A DNA stretch of 60,560 nt from Methylotenera sp. (lineage in GTDB: Bacteria; Pseudomonadota; Gammaproteobacteria; Burkholderiales; Methylophilaceae), in assembly GCF_029945705.1 (NCBI RefSeq), contig NZ_JAQSDC010000001.1, positions 1-60,560 on the forward strand, in the 5' to 3' direction. Below, piece after piece: positions 45,710-54,755 of this stretch. The notes beneath the pieces were generated by a model. It was given only the letters and a program-made list of their open reading frames with translations. It did not search any database and was not told the DNA's origin. Numbering within the stretch: position 1 is the first letter of the stretch; each line of letters begins with the position of its first letter. A program made the position numbers and the translations under genes.

Positions 45710-46111
45710 TTAAATTTTGTGTGAATGACTGCGTAGCCAGCTTGCAAAGTCACTCTCAGTGATCTCGCCTGCAGCTACTTTAAGCATTGTTAGCACTTTG
45801 TCAGTATCGGTAGCCTTTAATGAAAAACCATTAAAATGTAAAAACAGCAAAGTTGCCACAAAAGCCGTACGTTTATTGCCGTCAATAAATGGATGGTTTC
45901 GTGCAATGCCATAGCCATAAGATGCGGCTAGCTCAGCAAAGTCAGGTGTGCTATAAGCCGCAAGATGCTCTGGTCGAGCCAATGCGGAAATTAACAAACC
46001 CTCATCGCGCACACCACTCAAACCACCGTGCTCGGCTAACTGCTCATCGTGTACTGCTAAAATAATGGCTTGTGGCAACCAAACCCAGTATTGGTTTTGC
46101 TGGCGGGTCAC
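45710..46111 (-). CDS. Doc-type death-on-curing toxin (Fic fold)
   Basis: This 133-residue protein is a Doc toxin of the Fic superfamily. The active-site loop is H73-PFIDGNKRT, with Lys in place of the second Gly of classical Fic proteins. That is the Doc version, which phosphorylates elongation factor Tu rather than adding AMP. It overlaps the AbrB-type antitoxin gene by 4 bp. It is intact, so the module could be active. Confidence 0.92.
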   Translation of the reverse strand: MTRQQNQYWVWLPQAIILAVHDEQLAEHGGLSGVRDEGLLISALARPEHLAAYSTPDFAELAASYGYGIARNHPFIDGNKRTAFVATLLFLHFNGFSLKATDTDKVLTMLKVAAGEITESDFASWLRSHSHKI

Positions 46112-46332
46112 TTAGCCAGCTCACGTAATACTGCGCGGTTTTCTTTCATCAGCTTACGCGCAGCTTCCATCTGCTTTTCAAACGTTGCATCATGCGGCGT
46201 AATGTTAAAGCCATCAGGCGTTTCAGTCACAAAAATCTCATCGCCTTTGCTTACTTTAAGCTTAGCTAAAATCTCCTTAGGCAAAATAACGCCAAGTGAG
46301 TTACCAATTTGAGTGAGTTTTAAAGTGGTCAT
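46108..46332 (-). CDS. AbrB/MazE/SpoVT family antitoxin
   Basis: This 74-residue protein has the swapped-hairpin DNA-binding N-terminus (LTQIGNSLGVILPKEILAKL) of AbrB/MazE antitoxins and a basic C-terminal tail that would block the toxin. It is the first gene of the toxin-antitoxin pair, with an inverted-repeat operator just upstream at 46353-46370. Confidence 0.92.
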   Translation of the reverse strand: MTTLKLTQIGNSLGVILPKEILAKLKVSKGDEIFVTETPDGFNITPHDATFEKQMEAARKLMKENRAVLRELAK

Positions 46333-46352
46333 GATGCTTAATCCATGTTCTG

Positions 46353-46394
46353 TTATAACGGTTGTTATAATACGCTTAAATGAAAGAGTTGCAA
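46353..46394 (-). promoter_or_regulatory. toxin-antitoxin promoter with palindromic operator
   Basis: On the minus strand TTGCAA (46394-46389) and TATTAT (46372-46367) are 16 bp apart. The -10 overlaps the palindrome TTATAAC-N4-GTTATAA (46353-46370). This is the expected layout for self-repression by the antitoxin. Confidence 0.6.
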
Positions 46395-46544
46395 ATTGTG
46401 ATTTGCTTAATATGCAGGCTTAACTATTTATCAGGATGATGGTGCTACAGCTATTTAGTGGTTACTCCGTCATTGCTACTGGCGTTGTTTTTAAGTTTTG
46501 TTCGATTTTAACAAAGCTAAAAAGAATGCCGAAAACAGCTAACT

Positions 46545-47297
46545 TTATAAATTCAAGCTCCTGCCGCCATCTACAGCCAACACATGACCTGTAATAAAAG
46601 GTGCATCTGTGACTAAAAATTTCACCGCTTTCGCTACGTCTTCAGCCTCGCCTACACGTTTAAGTAGTGTTTGGTTGATGACCCGCTGACGATAAACCTC
46701 ATCAAATTGAGGATTGTTTTCTGGCCATTGTACAGGCCCTGGCGCAACTGCATTTACACGTACTTCAGGGCTTAATTCATGCGCTAAAGACTTGGTAAGC
46801 GTGACTAAACCAGCTTTTGCAACACTGTAAACAATGTAGCCTTTTTTCGGGCGCTCTACGTGCATATCGGTAATGTTCACAATGCAGCCGTGGTTTTTGC
46901 GTAATTCTGGCGCGGCTGCTTGCGATAAAAACAGCGGGGCTTTTAGATTGCTCCCTACTAAGTCTTGCCATTTAGCTTCATCAATCTCGCCGATTTCAGT
47001 TGGGTAATAAGTGGATGCATTATTGATAAGCACATCTAAGCGCCCAAAGTGGCTAATGGTTTCGCTAATTAAATTAGGTAAGCTTGCGATATTTAATAAG
47101 TCGCCTTGAATAATCGCTACGGAATTTGGGCGTTGTAAGCTTAATTCAGCTTGCAAGGCGCGAGCTTCTTTGATCGAGCTTTTATAATGAATCATCAAGT
47201 TGAAGCCATCCGCATGCAAGCTGCGACAGATGGCCGCGCCTACGCGCTTTGCCCCGCCAGTAATGAGTACCACTTTATTTATGTTGTTTGACGCCAC
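46545..47297 (-). CDS. pteridine reductase-like short-chain dehydrogenase
   Basis: This 250-residue short-chain dehydrogenase has the cofactor motif TGGAKRVGAAI (residues 13-23; the basic residue fits NADPH), NNAST, and the catalytic Tyr/Lys in YIVYSVAKAGL. The Gly-Gly-Ala-Lys-Arg-Val pattern is that of bacterial pteridine reductases, which reduce dihydrobiopterin or folate. It is divergent from the MidA-like methyltransferase gene with 43 bp between them, a pairing also seen in other Betaproteobacteria. FabG-type activity cannot be excluded. Confidence 0.82.
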   Translation of the reverse strand: MASNNINKVVLITGGAKRVGAAICRSLHADGFNLMIHYKSSIKEARALQAELSLQRPNSVAIIQGDLLNIASLPNLISETISHFGRLDVLINNASTYYPTEIGEIDEAKWQDLVGSNLKAPLFLSQAAAPELRKNHGCIVNITDMHVERPKKGYIVYSVAKAGLVTLTKSLAHELSPEVRVNAVAPGPVQWPENNPQFDEVYRQRVINQTLLKRVGEAEDVAKAVKFLVTDAPFITGHVLAVDGGRSLNL

Positions 47298-47340
47298 GCA
47301 TTAATCCAATCTTGATTGTTAGCTATTATAATCTAAGTCT

Positions 47341-48507
47341 ATGAATACATTACCCACACCTTCAGTTGAAGCCCAAAAACATAGTCAACAACTTATCACG
47401 CTGATTCAAGAGACCATCAATGCACAAAAAGGTTGGATAAGTTTTGCAGAGTTTATGCAATTGGCGCTTTATGCACCCAGCTTAGGCTATTACAGCGCAG
47501 GCAGCCAAAAGTTTGGCGACAGCAAAAACGGAGGAGGAGATTTTGTTACTGCACCAGAAATTTCGCCGCTGTTTGCGCAAACGCTTGCTAATCAAATCTT
47601 ACAAGTGTTGAATTTAACGCATGGCAATATATTGGAGCTAGGTGCAGGCACAGGCAAATTAGCCGCAGATGTTTTGCTAACATTGGCAGAGAGGAGCGCC
47701 GCGCCAGCGAAGTATTTCATCCTAGAAGTAAGTGACCACTTACGCCAAGTGCAGCTGGAAACCTTGCAAAAGAGATTACCTGAAAATTTAGTTCAGCGCG
47801 TGAAATGGCTAAGGGAGTTACCTTCAAGTTTTAATGGCGTGATTGTCGGTAACGAAGTGCTAGATGCGATTTCAGTACATATTGTGCATGTGAAAGATGA
47901 TGATATTTATGAGCGCGGCATAGCCATTGAGTCTGAGGAGTTCGCTTGGCAAGATAAACTTTTGAGTGAGTCAAGTTTGTTAGATGTTGTCAGCAAGCTC
48001 AATTTGCCAGAGGGCTATGTGACTGAAGTTTGCCCAGCTGCCAGCGGATTGATGGCTAGCCTTGCTGATTGTTTGCAACAAGGCATTATTTTGATGATTG
48101 ACTATGGATTTTCTGCCCGCGAGTATTATCATCCGCAGCGCAATCAAGGCACGCTTATGTGCCATTATCAGCACTATGCGCATAGTGAGCCTTTATTCAA
48201 TGTAGGTTTACAAGACATTACGGCGCATGTTGATTTCACTAGCATTGCTCATGCAGGCGTGAATCATGGTTTGGCGGTGAGTGGTTTTTGTAGCCAAGCG
48301 CAGTTTTTAATGAACTGCGGTATATTAGAGCTAATGTCACAAGTGTCGCCGCATGACATGGCTCGCTATGCGCCACTTGCAACTGCCGCGCAGAAGTTAT
48401 TATCTCCCGCAGAAATGGGTGACTTATTTAAGGTGATTGCCTTGAGTAAAAATATTGATGAGCCTTTGATCGGTTTTGTTTCAGGGGATAAATCTCATAC
48501 ACTTTAA
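47341..48507 (+). CDS. MidA/NDUFAF7 family SAM-dependent methyltransferase
   Basis: This 388-residue protein has the signature of the MidA/NDUFAF7 group: GDFVTAPEISPLFAQTLA near the N-terminus, the SAM motif ILELGAGTGKLAADVL and GNEVLDAISVH. In mitochondria the homologue methylates an arginine of a complex I subunit. The bacterial substrate is not known. It is 3 bp before trmB. Confidence 0.88.
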   Translation: MNTLPTPSVEAQKHSQQLITLIQETINAQKGWISFAEFMQLALYAPSLGYYSAGSQKFGDSKNGGGDFVTAPEISPLFAQTLANQILQVLNLTHGNILELGAGTGKLAADVLLTLAERSAAPAKYFILEVSDHLRQVQLETLQKRLPENLVQRVKWLRELPSSFNGVIVGNEVLDAISVHIVHVKDDDIYERGIAIESEEFAWQDKLLSESSLLDVVSKLNLPEGYVTEVCPAASGLMASLADCLQQGIILMIDYGFSAREYYHPQRNQGTLMCHYQHYAHSEPLFNVGLQDITAHVDFTSIAHAGVNHGLAVSGFCSQAQFLMNCGILELMSQVSPHDMARYAPLATAAQKLLSPAEMGDLFKVIALSKNIDEPLIGFVSGDKSHTL

Positions 48508-48510
48508 TGA

Positions 48511-49275
48511 ATGAGCATTGATATAATGCGCACTATGACAAAATTAAACCAACCCGAAGAATCTCCAGTTCTAGATACTGCTTTAGATGCAGATAAAGAA
48601 GCCTTAAAAGGTCGTCGCATTCGCAGCTTTGTGTTGCGCCAAGGTCGCGTGACCAAAGGGCAGGCGCACGCTTTAGAGGTCGGCCGACCAAGATTTGGTA
48701 TTGATTACGCGCCAGAAATCATCGACTTAAGCGCGAAATTTAACCGCGCAGATAGTAAAAAAATATTGGAAATCGGCTTTGGTATGGGCGAAACTACGGC
48801 AAAGATCGCCCAAACTTTACCAGAATGTGATTTTCTAGCTGCTGAAGTCCATACACCAGGCGTTGGCGCTCTGCTTAAGTTAATTGAAGAGTCAGCGCTT
48901 ACTAACATACGAATTATTCAGCATGATGTGGTCGATGTGCTGCAAAATATGTTAAGTGATGCCAGCTTAGATGGCGTGCATATTTTCTTCCCAGATCCTT
49001 GGCATAAAGCGCGCCATCATAAACGTCGTTTGATTCAGGCTGGTTTTGTAAAGTTACTGTGCAGCAAGCTTAAAGTTGGTGGTTATTTACATGTGGCAAC
49101 CGATTGGCAAGAGTATGCTGAATGGGTGCTAGAGGTATTAAATGCAGAGACGCAATTAAAAAAGACCGCAGAAGCTTATGCTGAAAAGCCTAGTTATAGA
49201 CCGCTCACCAAGTTTGAAAATCGTGGAATAAAGCTAGGGCATGGCGTTTGGGATATGGTGTTTAAGCGCAAGTAA
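48511..49275 (+). CDS. trmB: tRNA (guanine-N7)-methyltransferase TrmB
   Basis: TrmB methylates G46 of tRNAs. The 254-residue protein has [14 protein letters not shown] (SAM site), the [17 protein letters not shown] signature and [12 protein letters not shown]. The reading frame starts at 48511, but in-frame ATGs at 48526 and 48535 are also possible; the first 40 residues are not conserved in the family. A TATAAT at 48522-48527 overlaps the frame start and could be a promoter for a shorter form. Confidence 0.94.
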   Translation: MSIDIMRTMTKLNQPEESPVLDTALDADKEALKGRRIRSFVLRQGRVTKGQAHALEVGRPRFGIDYAPEIIDLSAKFNRADSKKILEIGFGMGETTAKIAQTLPECDFLAAEVHTPGVGALLKLIEESALTNIRIIQHDVVDVLQNMLSDASLDGVHIFFPDPWHKARHHKRRLIQAGFVKLLCSKLKVGGYLHVATDWQEYAEWVLEVLNAETQLKKTAEAYAEKPSYRPLTKFENRGIKLGHGVWDMVFKRK

Positions 49276-49308
49276 CGCATCGCTAGTTAGAAAGCTTAGC
49301 GCTTAACA

Positions 49309-49376
49309 CCTGTAGGAGCGACGCCCTCGTCGCGAAGCCATCATGCTAATCGCGACGAGGACGTCGCTCCTACAGG
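49309..49376. repeat. REP-like palindrome after trmB
   Basis: Near-perfect arms of about 27 bp (CCTGTAGGAGCGACG... and its complement ending ...CGCTCCTACAGG) surround a 14-base loop. The arm contains TGTAGGAGCGACG and CTCGTCGCGA, a pattern widespread as REP elements in Gammaproteobacteria and some Betaproteobacteria. It could also terminate trmB and engB. Confidence 0.72.
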
Positions 49377-49380
49377 AAAC

Positions 49381-50049
49381 TTACTCTGCGTCTTTATCAT
49401 CTACAAGATTAAACGACTTACGCACTAAATCCTCTGGCGTTTCTGCAAACAGCCACTTACCAATGACTGTTTCAGCCTCTTCCACACCTTGCTTTTTCAG
49501 GCTTGAGAATAACTGAATGGTACATTCGCTATGGTAGTGATTACCCCAAGTTTCAATAAGCTCTTTGCGTACTTTATTGAGTGTAAGTGAGGCTTCGCCA
49601 CGCGATAATTTATCAGATTTAGTTAATAAAACATGCACAGGCTTACCACTCGGGCAAAACCAATTCAACATTTGGCGGTCCAAAGGCGTAAGTGGGTGAC
49701 GGCTATCCATCACTAGTACTAAGCCGCCTAAACTTGAACGTTCGCCTAAATAGCGAGCTAACACGTTTTGCCAGTGCGCACGCATGGCTTCTGGCACTTT
49801 AGCGTAACCATAACCCGGCAAATCGACTAAATGCCTATCATTGCCTAATGTGAAGAAGTTGATAAGTTGCGTGCGACCAGGTTGCTTACTGACAAAGGCT
49901 AGGCGATTGTGATTGGCAAGCGTATTAAGAGCGCTGGACTTACCAGCATTTGAACGGCCAGCAAAAGCCACTTCAATGCCGCTGGCAGGGGGTAGATCGC
50001 GTAAATGGTGTGCTGAAATAAAAAAAGCAGCATTTTGAAACAAGGGCAT
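49381..50049 (-). CDS. engB: ribosome biogenesis GTPase EngB (YsxC/YihA)
   Basis: EngB is a GTPase needed for 50S ribosome assembly. The 222-residue protein has G1 [14 protein letters not shown]3 [10 protein letters not shown]4 LTKSDK and G5 FSSLKK, with switch I TPGRT. It reads away from cytochrome c4, with 270 bp between the starts. Confidence 0.95.
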   Translation of the reverse strand: MPLFQNAAFFISAHHLRDLPPASGIEVAFAGRSNAGKSSALNTLANHNRLAFVSKQPGRTQLINFFTLGNDRHLVDLPGYGYAKVPEAMRAHWQNVLARYLGERSSLGGLVLVMDSRHPLTPLDRQMLNWFCPSGKPVHVLLTKSDKLSRGEASLTLNKVRKELIETWGNHYHSECTIQLFSSLKKQGVEEAETVIGKWLFAETPEDLVRKSFNLVDDKDAE

Positions 50050-50322
50050 GAAAATCCAATTCTTTTGGGTGTAACTTAAGCGTCATCTTCGTCAATACAG
50101 CACTGCTTATATCCCGCTATTTAGAATTTAGTGAGGATAGGCTTAATGTTATATTTAGCAACGCGATAAACAATAGTGAAAAATGCTATCACGAATAGGC
50201 GATTTTCGCTAAAATAGCGCGTTAATTGATTGAATAATTTAGATTAGTCGCAGAATTCCAATGGAAATCTGAGCGGCATGCAGTAAGTCTTGCGTAAGTA
50301 TTTTTGATAATTGGGAGCGGTA

Positions 50323-50988
50323 ATGCAATTTCGTCATGTTTTAAGCTTAAATTCAGTAAGAGTTAATTTAACTGGTTTAATGGTTAGTGCTTTATTTAGT
50401 TTATCTGCACATGCGGCAGCTACCGCAGAAAAGCCAGCAGAATCTGCGCCAGCGACCACAAAAACTGCTGAACAGATTGTTGGCGCTGTGTGTTCTGCTT
50501 GTCATGGTACTGATGGTAACAGCGTGATTACTGCCAATCCTAAATTGGCGGGTCAGCATCCAGAGTACTTAGTTAAGCAATTGACTGAATTTAAATCAGG
50601 TAAGCGTGCGAATGCAGTGATGTCAGGTATGGCATCGGCATTGAGTGATGAAGATATGAAAAATCTTGCAGCTTATTTTTCAAATCAAAAAATTAAATTA
50701 GGTGCAGCTAAAACTAATGGCGCTGGTTCATTGGGTGAAAAAATCTATCGTGGTGGTATCGCGGCCACTGGCGTGCCAGCTTGTGCAGCGTGTCATGGCG
50801 CAACTGGTTCAGGCTTGCCTAAACAATTTCCGCGTTTAGGTGGGCAGCATACAGATTACGTATTAACGCAGCTAAGAACTTTTAGAACAGGCGAACGTGC
50901 AAATGCACCGATGATGATGACTATTGCCACAAAAATGACAGATGCGGAAATGGCTGCAGTAGCTGATTATATTCAAGGTTTACGTTAA
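50323..50988 (+). CDS. dihaem cytochrome c4
   Basis: This periplasmic electron carrier feeds terminal oxidases. The start is the ATG at 50323, not the upstream TTG, because GGAG lies at 50314-50317. The 221-residue protein has a signal peptide (about 1-32, cleavage near AHA-AAT) and two CXXCH haem sites, CSACH and CAACH, in two similar halves (KLAGQHPEYLVKQL and RLGGQHTDYVLTQL). It is followed by a strong terminator and converges on the orphan kinase gene. Confidence 0.93.
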   Translation: MQFRHVLSLNSVRVNLTGLMVSALFSLSAHAAATAEKPAESAPATTKTAEQIVGAVCSACHGTDGNSVITANPKLAGQHPEYLVKQLTEFKSGKRANAVMSGMASALSDEDMKNLAAYFSNQKIKLGAAKTNGAGSLGEKIYRGGIAATGVPACAACHGATGSGLPKQFPRLGGQHTDYVLTQLRTFRTGERANAPMMMTIATKMTDAEMAAVADYIQGLR

Positions 50989-51022
50989 TTAAAAGCATTC
51001 TCCCCCACAGGGGTTGACATAG

Positions 51023-51053
51023 AAAAGGCTTCATCAGAGTGATGAAGCCTTTT
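51023..51053. terminator. bidirectional terminator after cytochrome c4
   Basis: AAAAGGCTTCATCA pairs perfectly with TGATGAAGCCTTTT around a GAG loop, followed by a T-run. It lies between convergent cytochrome c4 and the histidine kinase gene and can serve both. Confidence 0.92.
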
Positions 51054-51072
51054 TTGTTTCAATCTCAGAAAA

Positions 51073-52818
51073 TCAAGAGGTGAAAGTTTTATCTTCCCCC
51101 ACCATCTCTAATCTAAAACGTACTTCACCATCCTGATTGTCCACAAGGCTTAATTCGTAACCCGCATTTTTCGCCTGTTGCGCTGCGTGAAACAGCCCCA
51201 CACCTAAGCCATTCTTTGAGCTTATGTGTGATTTGAATAAACGCTCAACGACATTTTTAGGCACTGCAGTACCTGAATCTGACACTTCTAAACAAAAATG
51301 GTTACTTGGCATTAAGCTTACTTTAATGATGGTATTAGCTTCTAGTTTCGCTTTCTCCAAAGCATTATGCAGTAAGTTATCCACCACGCTATCTAACACA
51401 TCAGGGTCAATGTCGGTTTTTGGCATGTTGATCGGCGCTTCAAACGATATTTGCAAACCCTCGTTAATTTGTTTAAAGCCATTCCACCAATTAGCTACTT
51501 TTTCTTGGCTCTTTTTCTCTGTACTTGGCAGTTCAAGCTTAGTCAAAGTGCTTGCCAAACGCAGGCTTAATCGCGGTATTTGCTTTTTGACTAATTCGAT
51601 TAGTCTCGCGTCATCGCTACCGTCGTCGCTACTCTGCTGAGCGGCGGCAGATAACGTACCCATAGATTGCAGTATATTTTTAATGTCATGCGTCAAGCGA
51701 GAACCAGTTTCATACAGCGACTGCATATAAGTATTTTGCACAATCATTTCTTCACGACGCTTCGCCTCATAAAACTCACCCAAAATTTGAGTAAGTAATT
51801 GCACATGAAGATACATAGCCGGACTAAGTTGCCAGCGCGAATAAAGCGTTAAATGTAGTTGATGAAAATTGAACGTAGATATAAACGCTGTAGGCTCGCC
51901 TATTTGATCTTTCGAGCCTTCGACTTCCCACATCAAACCACTAGCCCAGTTAAGTTCAACCAGCTCACGCATGGCAGCTTTTAAAAACTTTTCGGCAGTA
52001 GATTCATATTCAGCATATTTTGCGATTTGTCTTATCCAATGCTCAAATGGAAGGCCAATACTGAGTAGATAACGGGACATCAGCAGTTCTAGACCGGAAA
52101 AAGATGAGCTTGGATTCCATAGCCAGCTTAAAACAACCAATGTGGCGGCTAAGCCCATGACTACTACAATTAATAATTTAATGTAGTGAATTTTCCAAAT
52201 AACACCAATCGCAAAGCTGCCGAGTATGACGATAGAGGAGAGTAAAAAAATCAATAAGGTGTAGAAAAAATCAATATTGGCGGATTGTGCTTTGGATTTA
52301 TGTTTAGCCGTTAAGAATAAAATCGCCACTGGTAGTAATGGCAGAAAATAGGTAAGCATGAAAGCTGCGGCAGCTAAATCATCATTAGACTTAAGTAGTT
52401 TAGGCACTACCCACAACAGTAAAATTGCGAGTAAGTAGCTGGATGCCAATATATTAGGCAACCTATCGCGTGAGGTTTCTTCTGAAAAAATGCGTCCACC
52501 AATTAATGCAAATAAACTGGCTATCCAAAAAGCAATCACCCACCAGTTGATAAAAAACATACCCACTGCAGCACCTACTACAATAAGAAAAGCTGCTTGC
52601 CATGATAAAGTTTTGGTTTGCCGCATCACCGGCTGCCACATCAAAAAGCAGCCGTAATGACATAAAAATAGCGCTCTATGCAGGTCTATGGAGTCACCCC
52701 AAATTAATAAGGCATGTAACGATAAAATCATTAATGCCATTAACCGGTCAGAGTCGTTAAATAGATGTTGTACTAATTTGAGGCCTGGTTTGAGTGGTAT
52801 TTGCATATAATGGCTCAA
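51073..52818 (-). CDS. orphan membrane histidine kinase (PrsK-like)
   Basis: This 581-residue kinase has about eight N-terminal membrane helices (residues 25-230), a GAF-like region (about 260-350), a dimerisation helix with H-box LTHDIKNILQSMG, and an ATPase domain with NLLHNALEKAKLE, DSGTAVPKNVVERLF and SKNGLGVGLFHAAQQAK. The HDIKN box and architecture resemble PrsK-type exosortase-associated kinases. No response regulator gene is adjacent. The partner is unknown. Confidence 0.82.
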   Translation of the reverse strand: MSHYMQIPLKPGLKLVQHLFNDSDRLMALMILSLHALLIWGDSIDLHRALFLCHYGCFLMWQPVMRQTKTLSWQAAFLIVVGAAVGMFFINWWVIAFWIASLFALIGGRIFSEETSRDRLPNILASSYLLAILLLWVVPKLLKSNDDLAAAAFMLTYFLPLLPVAILFLTAKHKSKAQSANIDFFYTLLIFLLSSIVILGSFAIGVIWKIHYIKLLIVVVMGLAATLVVLSWLWNPSSSFSGLELLMSRYLLSIGLPFEHWIRQIAKYAEYESTAEKFLKAAMRELVELNWASGLMWEVEGSKDQIGEPTAFISTFNFHQLHLTLYSRWQLSPAMYLHVQLLTQILGEFYEAKRREEMIVQNTYMQSLYETGSRLTHDIKNILQSMGTLSAAAQQSSDDGSDDARLIELVKKQIPRLSLRLASTLTKLELPSTEKKSQEKVANWWNGFKQINEGLQISFEAPINMPKTDIDPDVLDSVVDNLLHNALEKAKLEANTIIKVSLMPSNHFCLEVSDSGTAVPKNVVERLFKSHISSKNGLGVGLFHAAQQAKNAGYELSLVDNQDGEVRFRLEMVGEDKTFTS

Positions 52819-52995
52819 TGATTGATCGAAATTATCCAGCTTGCTATTATTGTATGCTGATTTTTAATAATTTAATCAACCAAAAAAGCGTTAAAAATTG
52901 AACGGACATGTTAGGTTTTCGACGCTCAATAGATGATTTTTAAACAAATATAGCCGAAATTAGCTAAAACGCTAGTAAAGTAGGCTAAATCCAGT

Positions 52996-53012
52996 TGGTA
53001 TGTTATTTGCAT
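52996..53012 (+). promoter_or_regulatory. sigma-54 promoter upstream of the prepilin gene
   Basis: TGGTATGTTATTTGCAT has GG (52997-52998) and GC (53009-53010) separated by exactly 10 bp and matches the TGGYRYRN4TTGCW pattern at all specified positions. It lies 73 bp before the prepilin ATG. PilR, the likely activator, is encoded in this window. Confidence 0.75.
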
Positions 53013-53085
53013 GTATCTTACTAACTGATAAGCATTTTATTTTAATTAAAATGACTTACATAACTTTAATAGTTCGGGGAACTAA

Positions 53086-53736
53086 ATGAAAAAACAAACA
53101 GGTTTCACTTTAATTGAGCTGGCGATCGTACTTGTGATCATCGGCCTACTGCTAGGCGGTGTATTAAAGGGGCAGGAATTGATTAATAGCGCTAAAGCTA
53201 AGAATATTGCAAGTGATCTTAAAAACGTACAAATTTTTATTTATGGGTATCAGGATAAATTTCGTGCAATCCCAGGCGATGATGCTAACGTTGCAACCCA
53301 TATTAATAATGGTACGCCTGCAACAACTCCTGCTGGGTCTCTTAATAACGCTCAAATAAATGGTGCTTGGAATTCTATAACAGCAAGTGATGAGTCATTT
53401 TTATTCTGGCAACATGTGCGCTTGGCTGGATTTGCAACTGGCCCTACTGCGGTAGCTGATGCAGCGTATTTGCCACGAAATGCTGAAAGTGGACGTATAG
53501 GCGTACAAAGTTTAAATGGATTCACAACAATTGTTGACCCCAGCCCTATGACTGGATTGTATGTCGTATGTAGCGAAAATATTACAGGAAGATTGGTTAA
53601 GCAGATTGATGCAAATTTAGATGATGGTAACACTGCAACGGGATCTTTGAGGGCCGTTATACCTCCAGCAACAGTGTCTGTAGCTACTGCTGCAATAGTT
53701 GATGGTACCGCTTATACCATCTGTATGGCGTTTTAG
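53086..53736 (+). CDS. type IV prepilin-like protein
   Basis: This 216-residue protein has a six-residue leader (MKKQTG) followed by FTLIELAIVLVIIG, the prepilin peptidase site with Glu at position 5 of the mature chain. The segment QDKFRAIPGDDANV is typical of a class of lone pilin-like proteins in Betaproteobacteria. No pilus assembly genes are adjacent. A sigma-54 promoter is upstream and a perfect terminator downstream, so the gene is a single unit. It shares a 21-residue segment with the YjgN-like protein at 21 kb. Confidence 0.9.
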   Translation: MKKQTGFTLIELAIVLVIIGLLLGGVLKGQELINSAKAKNIASDLKNVQIFIYGYQDKFRAIPGDDANVATHINNGTPATTPAGSLNNAQINGAWNSITASDESFLFWQHVRLAGFATGPTAVADAAYLPRNAESGRIGVQSLNGFTTIVDPSPMTGLYVVCSENITGRLVKQIDANLDDGNTATGSLRAVIPPATVSVATAAIVDGTAYTICMAF

Positions 53737-53753
53737 TCTAACTTGCCGATTCT

Positions 53754-53779
53754 AAAAAGCCCACCTAGGTGGGCTTTTT
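53754..53779. terminator. palindromic terminator after prepilin
   Basis: AAAAAGCCCACCT is followed directly by its complement AGGTGGGCTTTTT, a perfect 26-bp palindrome with T-run. It lies 17 bp after the prepilin stop codon. Confidence 0.92.
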
Positions 53780-53903
53780 ACTGCCCCAAATTAGCCTCAT
53801 GTAAATGACAAGGCAATTTAACTGCTTACTTACACGCCAAATTGTTTTAGAATGGTGGCTTCGAAAAAAATCCAACAAAAATAGACATACCATTTAGCTG
53901 CAC

Positions 53904-54704
53904 ATGACCAATAATATCGTAGAAATTGATAATCTTTCCTTTGGGTACAAAGGGCGATTGCTGCATAAAGGCATCAATATGGTGTTTCCACGCGGTAAAG
54001 TGGTGGCGATTATGGGCGGCAGCGGTAGCGGTAAAACAACTTTGTTGCGTCTTATTGGCGGTCAAATTAAGCCCTCAAAAGGTGAAGTGCGTGTTCATGG
54101 CGATGTTGTACATAAGCAAGACCGTGATGGTATATTTAAATTGCGCCGTAAGATGGGTATGTTATTTCAGCAGGGTGCGTTGTTTACCGACTTATCTGTC
54201 TATGAAAACGTCGCGTTCCCTATGCGTGAATTAACGGATTTGCCAGATTCTATGATTCACGACTTAGTGTTGATGAAGCTAAATGCAGTGGGCTTGCGAG
54301 GTGCACATACACTCATGCCTGCAGAGCTTTCGGGCGGAATGGCAAGGCGTGTGGCTTTGGCGCGTGCCATTGCCTTAGACCCTGCGATCATGATGTACGA
54401 TGAACCGTTTGCAGGCTTAGATCCGATTTCTATGGGCGTTATCTGTAGTTTGATTCGTAGCTTAAACGATGCCTTAGGTGCCACTTCTATTATCGTGTCG
54501 CATGATGTTAAAGAAACATTTTTAATTGCGGATTACGTGTATTTTGTGGCCAATGGCGTGGTTACCGCTGAAGGCACCCCAGATGATTTGATGAAATCAA
54601 CGTTGCCGTACGTACATCAGTTTGTGCATGGTGATAAAGATGGTCCTGTACCATTTCATTACCCAGCCGGTAACTATCAATCTGAGTTGATGAAACAAAG
54701 TTAG
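53904..54704 (+). CDS. mlaF: Mla phospholipid transport ATPase MlaF
   Basis: MlaF is the ATPase of the MlaFEDB complex that moves phospholipids between the membranes. The 266-residue ABC protein has Walker A GGSGSGKTT, signature LSGGMARRVALARAIALDP, Walker B IMMYDEPFAGLDP and H-loop VSHD. It starts the operon mlaFEDCB. Confidence 0.96.
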   Translation: MTNNIVEIDNLSFGYKGRLLHKGINMVFPRGKVVAIMGGSGSGKTTLLRLIGGQIKPSKGEVRVHGDVVHKQDRDGIFKLRRKMGMLFQQGALFTDLSVYENVAFPMRELTDLPDSMIHDLVLMKLNAVGLRGAHTLMPAELSGGMARRVALARAIALDPAIMMYDEPFAGLDPISMGVICSLIRSLNDALGATSIIVSHDVKETFLIADYVYFVANGVVTAEGTPDDLMKSTLPYVHQFVHGDKDGPVPFHYPAGNYQSELMKQS

Positions 54705-54755
54705 TCTTAAGTAAATTAATCCTTGGTAAATTCCTGCTAGCAAAACTTAAATTAA

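Noticed and set aside
48522-48527. TATAAT near the trmB start taken as a promoter
   Set aside because: No matching -35 at a suitable distance; could be chance in AT-rich sequence, so it is only noted.
50311-50322. TTG start upstream of cytochrome c4
   Set aside because: The ATG at 50323 has a good ribosome site; the TTG overlaps the GGAG and adds residues with no match.
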